From NCBI GenBank assembly GCA_049511715.1, contig JBEKXU010000012.1:1-64000 (forward strand): a stretch of DNA of 64,000 bases, in the 5' to 3' direction. The DNA comes from JBEKHT01 sp049511715. Lineage in GTDB: Bacteria > Chloroflexota > Anaerolineae > Anaerolineales > RBG-16-64-43. The position numbers and the translations under genes were made by a program. Positions 10,046 to 18,933 of this stretch are shown one piece after another (positions within the stretch are counted from its first letter, which is position 1; every line of letters starts with the position of its first letter). The notes under the pieces are model-generated. The model did no database searches. It was given only the letters and a program-made list of their open reading frames with translations, and had not been told where the DNA came from.

Positions 10046-10852
10046 TCAACGGAGGGGGGGATTCGGCGCACGCCTGTAGCGGGCCTTCCGATCCTGGTCA
10101 GCCTGCGAATAGGGCACAATCACCTTTTTCTTGGGGGCGGCATTCTGCTGGCGGTCAAACCGCCGGCTGATGAGCCAATAGGTCGTAAGAAAGACAACCG
10201 AAAGAAGCGTTGCTCCGTACATTGCTATGGCAGGCATCAGGGAGGAGTCGGTGCCGGCGAACACTGCGTGGGCCGTCGCCCCCAAGTAAGCAACGAGGCT
10301 CGCCCCGTGAATGGCTCGAAAGGTCCGCAGGCCGATCCTGCCTCGCAGGTAAAACGTAACGGTGACCAGGAGAATCAGATAGAGGGAGATCACGCCTATT
10401 CCCACCCAAACCGGGCGGTAGGGGGCAAGGAAGGGCACAAAGACCTGAGCTAAGGTAAAGGGAAGATATTGATCCGCAAGGAGCACGGAAACGTGCAACG
10501 CGATGAACCCCAGGGCCAGCAAGGAGATAAATTGGTGGAACTCGAAACTGAAAGTCCTGTGCAGCAGGCGGTCAAAGATCTTGCTGGCAACCGCCAAACC
10601 CCATACCGTGGAGAACCAAAGGAGAAGATAGGCCAAGATCCCGGCCGCCCGAGTGAGATACCAGGTGGCTTGAGGTGTGTCGAGCGCAAACGCCCAGTTG
10701 AGGAGGCCGCGCAGCGCCGAATTGCCTGGCAAGGCTAGGGCCAGGGCGGAGGAGGCGGCGACGACGGCAGTCAGGCCCACCGCGATCCAGCCGAGTGGGG
10801 GGGCGGCCTGCTTAATGGACCTGGGATTCCCACTTTCTTCACGTTGGGACAT
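10046..10852 (-). CDS. Ferric-reductase-like transmembrane (heme b) protein
   Basis: A 268-residue membrane protein of the ferric reductase / MsrQ-like superfamily that carries electrons across the membrane through b-type heme. Five or six helices span about 20-235. Candidate heme-ligating histidines sit in FEFHQFISLLALGFIALHV and FRAIHGASLVAYLGATAHAV, spaced as in this superfamily. There is no NAD- or flavin-binding domain, so it would need a partner. It overlaps apbE by 14 bases and has AGGAG before its ATG, making it the last gene of the 12510-10046 operon. Link to ApbE suggests that a flavinylated partner supplies electrons, but none is encoded here. Confidence 0.82.
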   Translation of the reverse strand: MSQREESGNPRSIKQAAPPLGWIAVGLTAVVAASSALALALPGNSALRGLLNWAFALDTPQATWYLTRAAGILAYLLLWFSTVWGLAVASKIFDRLLHRTFSFEFHQFISLLALGFIALHVSVLLADQYLPFTLAQVFVPFLAPYRPVWVGIGVISLYLILLVTVTFYLRGRIGLRTFRAIHGASLVAYLGATAHAVFAGTDSSLMPAIAMYGATLLSVVFLTTYWLISRRFDRQQNAAPKKKVIVPYSQADQDRKARYRRAPNPPLR

Positions 10853-11771
10853 ACAGTATCTCCTGGCTTCGGGATGATCCCCACAAGGTTCCGTCCTTGC
10901 GAATGGCTATAAATCGGAGTCCCTCTACGCGGCCTGAGAGGCTCGTTGCCTCCTCCGGGCTGGCGATCAGCAGAGCCTTGGCGAACGCCTCGGCTCCGGT
11001 GGCCGATTCGGTCCAGACGGTGACACTCAGCCATTCTGACTCAGCCGGAAGGCCTGAACGTGGGTCCAGGATGTGATGGCGAGGCTGGTCGCCCTGGACC
11101 CAGCGGCGCTTGGTCACGGAAGAGGTGGCCAGCGCTCCCGGCCTCACGCTGAGCACGACGGCCACCCGATGGGGATCGCGCGGGTCTTCCAGGGACACCT
11201 GCCATGCGGTTCGGCCTTTGGGAAGACCTTGCAGGGCCATGTCGCCGCCTGCGCTCACGGCGCAGCTGTCGCTGAAGTTGCTCAGCATTTCCGTCGCTCG
11301 TGCGGCGATCCAACCTTTGGCAATCCCTCCAAGGTCCATTTGGACTCCCCTAGGCAAAAAGATCCGTTGCTGATCGGGGTCGACCAGGGTCTCCTCAAAG
11401 CGAGGCCGCGTCCATTTCACTGGCGGGCCAGCTGGGGGGGCCGGTCTCAGCCTCCTATCGGGGAGGCTGCGGTCATAGCCGACCTGCCTGATAGCGCCCA
11501 GAAGTGAGGGATCAAAGAGCCCGGAGGTGAGGTGGTGCCAGGTTTGAGCCTCTTGGACGAGGCCGAACAATTCTGGGGAGGCCTGGAACCACTGACCTGA
11601 CGCGCGGTTAAGCAGGTTGAGCTCGCTTTCCTCAAGGAAACGCGAGAATCTCCGTTCGGATTCGGCGACATATCGGCGGACTGTCTCGAATCCCGGTCTT
11701 AGGCTCTCCGCAGAGCCCTCCGCCGCAACCAATACGGTGGTGTTCATGGCCGAGAACTGGTCGTATTCCAT
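10839..11771 (-). CDS. apbE: FAD:protein FMN transferase (ApbE)
   Basis: Attaches FMN covalently to a threonine or serine of extracytoplasmic flavoproteins, using FAD and Mg2+. Seen are the family landmarks: an N-terminal AMNTTV segment, ESERRFSRFLEESELNLLNR, the PSLLGAIRQVGYD region, VQMDLGGIAKGWIAARA (FAD-binding GGIAKG), AVSAGGDMALQG and the C-terminal RHHILDPRSGLPAES with its metal-binding histidine. The start is the ATG at 11771, which overlaps the stop of the upstream small gene (TGATG), implying translational coupling. Length (310) is normal. No signal peptide is obvious after this start. Upstream codons in the same frame are unrelated to ApbE. Confidence 0.9.
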   Translation of the reverse strand: MEYDQFSAMNTTVLVAAEGSAESLRPGFETVRRYVAESERRFSRFLEESELNLLNRASGQWFQASPELFGLVQEAQTWHHLTSGLFDPSLLGAIRQVGYDRSLPDRRLRPAPPAGPPVKWTRPRFEETLVDPDQQRIFLPRGVQMDLGGIAKGWIAARATEMLSNFSDSCAVSAGGDMALQGLPKGRTAWQVSLEDPRDPHRVAVVLSVRPGALATSSVTKRRWVQGDQPRHHILDPRSGLPAESEWLSVTVWTESATGAEAFAKALLIASPEEATSLSGRVEGLRFIAIRKDGTLWGSSRSQEILYVPT

Positions 11772-12055
11772 CAGGAGCCCATGGTGCGAAGGAGCGGCGC
11801 GCTCACGTTCGCTGAGGGGGCCAGCGAGAAGTTCAGGGAGGTACCGGAGGAAGTCGATGCGCTGCTGGGCTGCAACTGCTGCAGGGAGGGGATCGGTGGA
11901 AATTGGGCAGCCAACGAGGACGCGGAGCTGGCTTGAGAACCCAAGAGCGGGGCCGGCTTCGGAGAGTGAGCCAGGGCGGCCCATCCAAGGCCAAAGGCGG
12001 CTAGCGATGTGAGCACGATCCAAATTCGCAGAAATATCTTGGTCTGTTTGAACAT
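11771..12055 (-). CDS. Small membrane-anchored serine-rich protein
   Basis: A 94-residue protein with GGGAGA 6 bases before its ATG. An N-terminal helix (FLRIWIVLTSLAAFGLGWAA, residues 8-29) would anchor it, leaving a Ser/Pro/Gln-rich extracytoplasmic tail. No known domain, and no SGAT-type flavinylation motif, is visible. It lies between the coiled-coil protein and apbE and overlaps the apbE start, so it is probably co-translated. It may be an accessory subunit of the redox module, but this is inference from position only. Confidence 0.66.
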   Translation of the reverse strand: MFKQTKIFLRIWIVLTSLAAFGLGWAALAHSPKPAPLLGSQASSASSLAAQFPPIPSLQQLQPSSASTSSGTSLNFSLAPSANVSAPLLRTMGS

Positions 12056-12093
12056 GATGAGTCTCCCAACAAGAATGCAAGTCCGGCCGAGGC

Positions 12094-12510
12094 CTAGCCG
12101 CCGCCGGAGCTGAAGTTGCCGACAAGGCCGCTGGGAACGAAGACTTGCCCGTTCTGCATTACTTGGATCACCCCAGCGTCCTGGAGGGCGTTGATCAGAG
12201 ACTGGTCCTGTTGCGCTTGGGTCTTAGCCTGGTTCAGCTGTTGCGCGGCCTGTTGGAGCTCCGCCTGATACTGTTTCTCGCGGGCCTGGTACTGGGAGAT
12301 CTCGGCCTGCATCTGCTGGATCATCACCTGATCGCCGCTCCCGCCCGAATTGGAGGTCGGGGCAGATTTGAGGGGCACAGAGCTTGCGTTGGAAATCGCA
12401 CTCAGGCCGATGGCGGCCATGACCAGCCCGACAGTCAAGGAAATAGCCATGGCCGCCAAAAGGGCTGGGATTTGCTTATTCACCGGGCCAGTCTGTCCAT
12501 TGAGTGCCAT
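12094..12510 (-). CDS. Membrane-anchored coiled-coil protein
   Basis: A 138-residue protein. One helix (about 16-40, LLAAMAISLTVGLVMAAIGL) is followed by a Ser/Gly linker, a Gln-rich coiled coil at about 70-112 (repeated AEISQYQAREKQYQAELQQ type heptads) and a short tail. The ATG at 12510 is preceded by GGAGGGTAA; codons further upstream in the frame run into the intergenic region and are not used. It is the first gene of the operon that ends with apbE and the ferric-reductase-like gene, and it is divergent from the two-component system. Function unknown. Confidence 0.7.
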   Translation of the reverse strand: MALNGQTGPVNKQIPALLAAMAISLTVGLVMAAIGLSAISNASSVPLKSAPTSNSGGSGDQVMIQQMQAEISQYQAREKQYQAELQQAAQQLNQAKTQAQQDQSLINALQDAGVIQVMQNGQVFVPSGLVGNFSSGGG

Positions 12511-12621
12511 ATTTACCCTCCAAATAGTCCGATCAGATTGCCAGACTATAAAGGAGAAAAGTGACAAACGGATGAATCCGTGCATGGCATCCCGCGGTCT
12601 CCTGAACTTGTCATCTTCCAT

Positions 12622-12643
12622 TAATCTGAAAGGGCGAAGATTA
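12622..12643. promoter_or_regulatory. Inverted repeat upstream of the response regulator
   Basis: The perfect inverted repeat TAATCT-N10-AGATTA lies 18 bases before the response-regulator start and within the divergent intergenic region shared with the redox operon. It could be a binding site for the regulator (autoregulation) or an RNA hairpin in its leader. Confidence 0.45.
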
Positions 12644-12660
12644 GTCCAGGGAGACAACGT

Positions 12661-13350
12661 ATGCGCATTCTCCTTGTTGAGGACAATCACCGCCTCCATC
12701 ATTCCCTTCGCTCAAGCCTGGAAGAGGACGGCTATGCGGTCGACTCGACCTATGATGGGGAAGAGGGGGAAAACTACGCCTTGTCGACTTCCTATGACCT
12801 GATCATCCTGGACATCATGCTCCCCAAGAAGGATGGGTTCGAGGTGTGCCGCGACTTACGCCTTCAGGGGGTGCGCTCTCTTATCCTGATGCTGACCGCT
12901 CGAGATGCCATAGAGGACAAAGTGCAGGGCCTGGACAGCGGGGCCGATGACTACCTGGTCAAGCCTTTTTCGATGAAGGAGCTGCGAGCCCGCCTGCGCG
13001 CCCTCCTGCGCCGCAATCAGGCGGAGAAGAGCAGTCGTCTGGAGGTTGGTGATCTGACGCTTGACCCCGCAACCCACCAGGTGCAGCGAGGCGGAGCAAC
13101 GCTTGAACTCACGACGCGGGAATACGCCATGCTGGAGTACTTGATGCGCAATCCCAACCGGCTGGTGACCCGCGAGATGATTGAGTCCCACTTGTGGAAT
13201 TACGATTTCGTCCCCGCAAGCAATGTCATTGACGTCTATATCCGCCGCCTGCGGCGAAAGATTGATGATGGGTTCCCGCTCAAGCTTCTAACAACGGTGC
13301 GGGGAGCCGGCTACCGCCTCGACGAACCCGACGGGAGGGAGCTGGGATGA
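12661..13350 (+). CDS. OmpR/PhoB-family response regulator
   Basis: A 229-residue two-domain regulator. The receiver domain (1-115) has the acidic pocket E7-D8, the phosphoacceptor D51 in LIILDIMLPKKDGFE, and the conserved lysine in DDYLVKPFSMKEL. The winged-helix DNA-binding domain (about 125-225) shows LTTREYAMLEYLMRNPNRLV and VIDVYIRRLRRKID, the latter being the recognition region. GGGAGA precedes the ATG. The stop overlaps the start of the kinase gene by four bases (ATGA), so the pair is one operon. It faces the divergent redox operon, its most likely target along with itself. Confidence 0.93.
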   Translation: MRILLVEDNHRLHHSLRSSLEEDGYAVDSTYDGEEGENYALSTSYDLIILDIMLPKKDGFEVCRDLRLQGVRSLILMLTARDAIEDKVQGLDSGADDYLVKPFSMKELRARLRALLRRNQAEKSSRLEVGDLTLDPATHQVQRGGATLELTTREYAMLEYLMRNPNRLVTREMIESHLWNYDFVPASNVIDVYIRRLRRKIDDGFPLKLLTTVRGAGYRLDEPDGRELG

Positions 13351-14885
13351 CGAAGGACTTGAAGCCGGTCCGGCCTGCAATCCTCCCGCGGCTGTGGAGA
13401 TTCGTTCGGGGTTTTCGTTTCCGGCTGACGCTCTGGTTCGTGGCTGTGCTGGGCGTGATCCTGGCTGGATTCAGCCTCCTGATTTACTTCCACCAGGTCA
13501 CCGTGCAGCATTCCGAGGTCCGGAGCCGCCTCATGACCACGTCCGCTCAGTTGGGCACCTATTATCGTGACCTGTTGCTCCGTGCGATCGGGCAGGGGCT
13601 GGGAGTGCCGGAAGCGTTCGAGCCTCCGGAAACCACCCTGCCTCTCCTGGGCAATGAGGACGTTCTTGGGCTTGTGGGGCCGGACGGGACTCTATTGCAG
13701 AGAATCGGTACGTATCAGGTTGCGGACCTCAACCAGGTCTTGCAGGACTGGCAGATTGATTCGGAATCCACTTCCCCCATTCCCTACACTCTCTCCGAAG
13801 GGAATGGCAAGGCGGCCGGACCGGGGAGTGCCTACCTGTTTGTGGTCACCCCTCTCGCCATCGGTGGCCAATGGACGGGGGTTCTGATCCTGGGCAGCCC
13901 GGTGGATCCATCCGGGCAGTTGCCCCGCTTAGCGCTGGTTCTGGCCCTCATTTTTGTCGGTACGCTGGTCATTGCCTTCGGCGGAGGATTCTGGTTGGCA
14001 GACCGGGCCATGCGCCCCGTCCAGCAGATCACTCGAACAGCCCAGGAGATCGGAGAAAGTGATCTCGGCCGCCGGTTGCGTCTGGGACGCGACGACGAAC
14101 TGGGGGAACTCTCCGACACCTTTGACCACATGTTAGATCGACTTCAGGCCGCCTTCGAGCGGCAGCGACAATTCGCGGCGGATGCCAGCCATGAACTGCG
14201 GACCCCGCTTTCAATCATCGAGCTCGAATGCAACCGGGCATTGGACCGGCCGCGCCCCGAGGGGGATCTAAGGAAATCTCTGGAGGTCATCCAGGGCGAG
14301 AATGAGGGAATGACGAGCTTGGTGAATCAGCTGCTCACCTTGGCGCGAATGGACTCCGGACAAGCCGCCCTGCGCAAGGAGGATATCGATCTGGCCGAGC
14401 TGGCGGCGGATGTCACGGACCGGCTGACCCCCCTGGCCAGAGAGAACGGGGTCACTCTGGTGGCTGGCCAGCTGGGCGAGGCCCAGGTTCGGGGTGACCG
14501 CGGATACCTTTCGCAAATGCTAACCAATCTTGTGGAGAATGCGATCAAATACAAGGGCGGCGACCAAGCTCGCGTCGAGGTGGAGACAGGAAGGACCCCG
14601 CGCGAGGGCCATGACATTGGCTGGCTGAAGATCTCAGACAACGGGCCGGGAATCCCTCCAGAGCACGTTCCTCACCTCTTCGATCGCTTCTATCGAATCG
14701 ACAAGGCTCGCACGCAGTCCTATGGCGAGAAGGAGTCCCAGATTTCGGGTTCCGGTTTGGGCCTAGCCATCGTCCAGTCGATTGTCCAGGCCTACGGCGG
14801 GTCCATTGAGGTCCGGAGCGTCGAAGGGCAGGGGACCACCTTCCAGGTCTTCCTCCCTCTCCTGCCCGGCACAACCACTGAATGA
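13347..14885 (+). CDS. Sensor histidine kinase of the adjacent two-component system
   Basis: A 512-residue membrane kinase. The first helix is at about 28-48 (LTLWFVAVLGVILAGFSLLI). A periplasmic sensor part (about 49-190) has no recognised fold. A second helix (about 192-213) leads into a HAMP domain (DRAMRPVQQITRTAQEIGES). The dimerisation/phosphoacceptor motif ASHELRTPLS puts the phosphorylated histidine at 282. The ATPase has the N box (NLVENAIKY), G1 (ISDNGPGIP), F box (FDRFYRID) and G2 (GSGLGLAIV). All core residues are present, so it should be active. The sensed signal is unknown. Confidence 0.93.
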   Translation: MTKDLKPVRPAILPRLWRFVRGFRFRLTLWFVAVLGVILAGFSLLIYFHQVTVQHSEVRSRLMTTSAQLGTYYRDLLLRAIGQGLGVPEAFEPPETTLPLLGNEDVLGLVGPDGTLLQRIGTYQVADLNQVLQDWQIDSESTSPIPYTLSEGNGKAAGPGSAYLFVVTPLAIGGQWTGVLILGSPVDPSGQLPRLALVLALIFVGTLVIAFGGGFWLADRAMRPVQQITRTAQEIGESDLGRRLRLGRDDELGELSDTFDHMLDRLQAAFERQRQFAADASHELRTPLSIIELECNRALDRPRPEGDLRKSLEVIQGENEGMTSLVNQLLTLARMDSGQAALRKEDIDLAELAADVTDRLTPLARENGVTLVAGQLGEAQVRGDRGYLSQMLTNLVENAIKYKGGDQARVEVETGRTPREGHDIGWLKISDNGPGIPPEHVPHLFDRFYRIDKARTQSYGEKESQISGSGLGLAIVQSIVQAYGGSIEVRSVEGQGTTFQVFLPLLPGTTTE

Positions 14886-15009
14886 CGAGCCGTCTCGGCT
14901 GAGACTTGGCTCGCGGCGTCCTTTCCTCTCAGGTCTTCTTCCCGGACCGGCGGCAAGCCCCTCTCATGGAACCGCCGCGGGGTGCCGCCTGCCGCGAGTG
15001 ATTGCCGTG

Positions 15010-15339
15010 CTAGGTAACACGGCTGGCGAGCTGGGTGGCGCTGAGAAAGATGTCGATCCAGCCCGCCGCCAGGACGATAATGTTCAGTGCAAGCCAGCCC
15101 AGCAGTGACGTTTTGGAGGCGAAATAGGGCGCAGATTGACGAGGAAAAAGAAGCAGATCGAGCAGGTTGGCCGCCGGATGAGAACAGACGTACAGCCCCA
15201 GCAGGACTCCGAGCAGACCGTCGAGGCGCAGGCTTCCCGTCAGGCTGGGGAGCAAGTCTAGCAAGAGAACATAAGCCACAGCCAGAAGGGCTAAGGCGAG
15301 GATCAGAGCGTTGTTGCGTCGACCTCGGACGCTGGGCAT
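15010..15339 (-). CDS. Small three-helix membrane protein
   Basis: A 109-residue hydrophobic protein with AGGAG four bases before its ATG. Helices lie at about 11-31 (ALILALALLAVAYVLLL), 40-63 and 80-103 (SLLGWLALNIIVLAAGWID). There are no charged or catalytic motifs. It converges with the histidine kinase gene and has no operon partner. Function unknown. Confidence 0.68.
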   Translation of the reverse strand: MPSVRGRRNNALILALALLAVAYVLLLDLLPSLTGSLRLDGLLGVLLGLYVCSHPAANLLDLLLFPRQSAPYFASKTSLLGWLALNIIVLAAGWIDIFLSATQLASRVT

Positions 15340-15867
15340 CTACTCCTTTCCTCACGTGGGTAGCGATCTAGCCGTCATGACTAGCCGGAGGGATGCCATC
15401 ATATCTCCCTGCCAGCGAATCCTGACAGGGGACCAGAATAGGCGACGAAGGAGGGGACCAGCGCCTCGATTCGCTGAACTGGCTTTTCGGCGCCTGCCCT
15501 TTGATCGCCGGATGATCGGGGTGCCTCGACAAGCCGATCCGAGGCTTGGTACGGGGGTCCTTCCCTCCAGGCAGCCACGTGACTCTCAATCGATTGAACC
15601 TCGAACCGTCAGACCAGAACCCGCACCTGCTCCTGTAAGCCGCCCGGAGGGGGTGCAGATCCTGGATCTTTCCCCGCTGAGGAACCATTCCCGTGCTGTC
15701 CCGAGCCAGGTCTGCAGGCTCGCCGGGTTAGTTCGCGAACGGAAGCTTGATTTGCGTGCCTGCGGGTGCGGGGCCCCAACCACGTTACCCTGAGCGGCCA
15801 GCGGATCCCGCGATTTGTTTGCGACCTTGCTGGCCTCTCAGGCCGACCTGGTTCCGCCTGAATGCGG
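15340..15867. other. Gene-free stretch
   Basis: No supported gene or RNA; overlapping frames on both strands show no domain and no ribosome binding site. Confidence 0.5.
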
Positions 15868-16284
15868 CTAGAAACCGCGGAGAGTCGTTGGTCGAATTTC
15901 AATGGGAACGCAGTAGTCCTTTCTGAAGGCTTCCTCGCTAATGCCGAGCTCCTTGAGCCCGCGGCGGTACTTCCTGAAGTATTCGGCGAGCCGCGCCCTT
16001 GAAGGCCATCTCTTGAGCGCGCGGGCTTGCCCGAGGATGACCGTCACCTCATTCCCTGACGGATCGGAATTCAGGTTTAGAGCGACATGGGGATTCCGCT
16101 GGATATGGCGGACTTTGGCCCCCTGGCGCTGGCTGAAAATCAGGATCGTCGAACCATTCCATTGAAACCAGACAGGCCTGGGCTGAGGGCAAAGCCGGCG
16201 GTCCACGGTCGTCAGCCAGATGACCTGCTGACGCCGCAACCTGGCACCGACATGCCTTCCGAACCCTGTGGAAAAATCAAGCAT
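15868..16284 (-). CDS. PPOX-class flavin/F420-dependent oxidoreductase
   Basis: A 138-residue split-barrel protein of the pyridoxamine-5'-phosphate-oxidase superfamily. IWLTTVDRRLCPQPRPVWF followed by ILIFSQRQGAKVRHIQRNPHVAL is the standard cofactor-binding strand and loop pattern, most like the TIGR03667 group of F420-dependent enzymes. The C-terminal RRGLKELGISEEAFRKDY also fits that group. AAGGAGG lies seven bases before the ATG. Cofactor choice (FMN or F420) and substrate cannot be told from sequence. It stands alone next to transposon remnants. Confidence 0.82.
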   Translation of the reverse strand: MLDFSTGFGRHVGARLRRQQVIWLTTVDRRLCPQPRPVWFQWNGSTILIFSQRQGAKVRHIQRNPHVALNLNSDPSGNEVTVILGQARALKRWPSRARLAEYFRKYRRGLKELGISEEAFRKDYCVPIEIRPTTLRGF

Positions 16285-16450
16285 AGCCAGTCCTCCTTCG
16301 CTTTGAGGGTGTGCGATCTCCTGCGCGCGGAGGAGATCATAAACGCCTCAGTCTCTTGTCGGCCGAGTTCCAGTCAGTTCATGAATCTCCACCCAGTGTA
16401 CACCAGCCCTTTTCGCATTGGCACCAGCAGAGCAGTTGTGGACCTGGGTC

Positions 16451-16507
16451 GTGACGTTCTCTGTCCCCTAAAGGGGACAGCTTCGCAGAGCACGCACACC
16501 CCGTTGG
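16451..16507 (-). repeat. Second copy of the TnpB-element right end
   Basis: On the minus strand this 57-bp segment matches 325-381 in 56 of 57 positions, including the stem-loop CTGTCCCC-TTT-AGGGGACAG. Similarity ends at GAGAACGTCAC, after which the flanks differ (GACCCAGG here, TCTATCCC in the first copy). It marks the end of a related element inserted in the opposite orientation, now largely eroded. Confidence 0.8.
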
Positions 16508-16572
16508 ATGGCCGCCAGACCGTGAAGCGCCAGTTCAAGAAGGCGGGCCGGGTCCGACTTCCTGTTCCGGGA
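16508..16572 (-). pseudogene. Eroded tnpB 3' end
   Basis: Read on the minus strand into the right-end copy, the frame gives DPARLLELALHGLAAI and then QRGVRALRSCP. This resembles the last residues of the TnpB at the start of the window (DVNAARNILHLAL, then QRGVRALRSCP). The sequence further upstream is not recognisably TnpB, so only a terminal scrap is left, or a short non-autonomous derivative. Confidence 0.45.
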
Positions 16573-16872
16573 ATTGCAAGCGGCTCTTCGCCAGCCCCCA
16601 ATGAGCGATGGCCTCGGCCGGAAAGCGAGTCCCTGCGCCGACGCGCTGGCTGGCGGCTTCTGAGCCCTGAACAAGGACTCTCCCGATCGGGACCCTTGGG
16701 CGAGGGTTCACTCCAAGCGGATAATCCACGTTGGCACGACCGGATCGCCGCCTCCGGGGTGCCCGGCCCCCGTGGATCTTGTACTGGAGGGGGCCGGCAT
16801 GAGAATTGGCCGAAGAGGAGAATGGTTGTACGGGGCGCGATGAGGGCCCCGGAGCGGTCCGGTGCAAGTTGG

Positions 16873-17292
16873 TCAGCGGGTCAGGAGGAAGATTGACACG
16901 AGCGAAAGCGCAATTCCAAGAAGCTTCCAGGGATCTTTGCTTTCATGGAGAAACAGGATGGCCAGCACGGAGGTGAGGGCAGGGTAGAGCGCGGTCATCG
17001 GAATGACTCGGGAGGCCTCGCCTCGGGACAGAAGGAGATATGACCCGACGATCCCAAAGGAGCTTAGTGCCCCTCCCAGGAGCGCCAGGCCGGCGCCGGA
17101 GGGGTTTGAGCGCATCAGGGCCCCGAACTTGAATACCACCAGGCTGTAGACGGTCGCCACCAGAGCATAAGCAAGCGCGTGCCAGAACGCGCCCTGGGGT
17201 CCCACTCGGTCGGCAGCCAACTTCTCCACAAAAGCCCCAACACCCCAGCCCACAAACGTGCTTGCCAGAATCCCAAAGGAAGCCAGGTCCAT
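16873..17292 (-). CDS. EamA-type single-repeat transporter
   Basis: A 139-residue membrane protein equal to one EamA (DMT superfamily) half: helices at about 5-22, 34-54, 62-84, 90-112 and 118-138. The last two helices carry the family pattern (MTALYPALTSVLAILFLHE, then LLGIALSLVSIFLL). Single-repeat members work as dimers and export small metabolites. The ATG at 17292 has GGGGAGG seven bases upstream and begins the homology, so the longer frame is rejected. Substrate unknown; no operon partner. Confidence 0.82.
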   Translation of the reverse strand: MDLASFGILASTFVGWGVGAFVEKLAADRVGPQGAFWHALAYALVATVYSLVVFKFGALMRSNPSGAGLALLGGALSSFGIVGSYLLLSRGEASRVIPMTALYPALTSVLAILFLHESKDPWKLLGIALSLVSIFLLTR

Positions 17293-18358
17293 TCTGAGAC
17301 CTCCCCACCAAAGTGTTCCTGAGCGTCGGCTCCTGGAGCGGGCCAACCAAGCAACTCATCCGAGGGGAATATTCCTGCTGGAGATTGATCCTCTCCCCGG
17401 TGACCCTCAGCCTCCGGAGAAGAAGTCCAAGCAATTCTAGATCAAGGCGCCCTGGAAGGCGCATGGAAGCCGGGCATTCGGAAGGATCCTGGGTCGCCCC
17501 AAGCCGGCATAATCATCGCTGGCGGAGGTACTGAGGGTCGCCGGTACGTTACGCCGCCGGAGCCCCTTCGGTCCGGATGTCTTTCTGTCCCTGGCCCACG
17601 GACCGCAGTGACTTGCTGGTCTGAGGCGCTTGGGATCGGAACGGCTGGCGCGGGCCAGCCCGCCGTAGGCCGCCGGCGGTTCAGACTTCTCTGGCGTTCG
17701 AGGATCCGAGGTCAAGGGGCAGAAGCCTGGGCCGGAAAGATGCCTTTCCAGGGGAGAATCTTCTTGGGGGCGCTCTTGGCGGTAATGGTCGCACCCTGCG
17801 CGAGAGAGTCCGGAACCTCGAGCGATCAACTTTGGGCGAGTTGATTCTCACTCCGGCAACACCCCCTCGGCGCGGACTTCGACCTTGCGCGACTGCTCGC
17901 GCGGGTGGCGCAGAGCATCGTACCCGCTGAGCGAATCGTGCCAGGTGCTGCCGGAATGGGCTTGGCTTTTCCGCAGAGACGGATCGAATCGATGCCCCAA
18001 TGCGGCCTCAGCCATCCAGACGGGAGAACCACTGCTGAACGCACCCGATAGGAATGAACGAGGTCTGGGACTTTTCCTGACGAGGTCATACACTGAAACC
18101 GAGGGGTCGGCGAGGCTTTCGGCCCGAGGATGCGCTAGCCCAGTTCCAGCTGGCAGCTAGTCTTTTCCAACAGGGCGCTGCACTTCCCTCGGCGATCCGC
18201 AGAATCCCTTTCCCGCCGCGGCCTTCCACCTCATTCCGGCGAGTCTGGCCCTCGTTGCGGCCGGCGGTCGGCGACCTCTGCGAAATCGTCCCCCGCTACA
18301 TGGCCCGGACGCCTCGGGACCAAGAGCAACGGTCCGATTTCTCGCGCCCTTCCTGCGC
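17293..18358. other. Gene-free stretch
   Basis: About 1.1 kb with only overlapping, low-complexity frames on both strands. No domain, ribosome binding site, tRNA or repeat was recognised. Confidence 0.5.
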
Positions 18359-18682
18359 CTACCACGATCGGCGGTTGCCGCCTCGGTGCGAGGAACTGTC
18401 GCGCCGGCGGTCGGGAGCCCCTCGTCCCCGTTCCTCGCGTGGGCGTGCCATGTTCACAGTCAAGGGACGGTCGTGAAGCTGAGAGCCGTTGAACATGCCG
18501 ATTGCCTTCTGCGCCTCAGCCTGGGTCTCCATCTCGACGAAGGCGAATCCCTTGGACCGCCCTGTGTCTCGGTCTGTGATCAAGGTCACAGATTTGACCG
18601 AGCCGGCCTGGGCGAACAGCCCACGCAGGTCGTCCTCTGATGTGGAATACGAAAGGTTCCCGACATAGAGCTTCGTTTCCAT
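18359..18682 (-). CDS. RRM-domain RNA-binding protein
   Basis: A 107-residue single-RRM protein of the cyanobacterial/Chloroflexota cold-response type. RNP2 is LYVGNL (residues 5-10) and RNP1 is KGFAFVEM (about 44-51). The segment DRPLTVNMARPREE closes the RRM. A basic Arg/Gly/Ser-rich tail (about 84-107) probably adds non-specific RNA affinity. GGAGA precedes the ATG. Such proteins are often induced by cold and bind mRNA; no regulatory site is recognised here. Confidence 0.92.
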   Translation of the reverse strand: METKLYVGNLSYSTSEDDLRGLFAQAGSVKSVTLITDRDTGRSKGFAFVEMETQAEAQKAIGMFNGSQLHDRPLTVNMARPREERGRGAPDRRRDSSSHRGGNRRSW

Positions 18683-18933
18683 TTTGTCTCCAATCCGATT
18701 AGGCAGAGCGGTGAGGGACCCAGTTTGTGCTCAAGAGTGAAGTGTAACACACTGCTCCACAAATCTCCCCGGCGGTCGCGGCGGCCCAGATTCCGCCCGG
18801 GTGCTCGATGACCCTCGTGGGCCGCACCGTTCCCGAAAATCCTCATTCCAGAAGGCAGCACGTCTTGGCGCTCAGGAGTTCTGAACTCCCGCAAGACTTC
18901 GGATTGGGCCGCCGCCCCGATCCGGTGCGCTCT

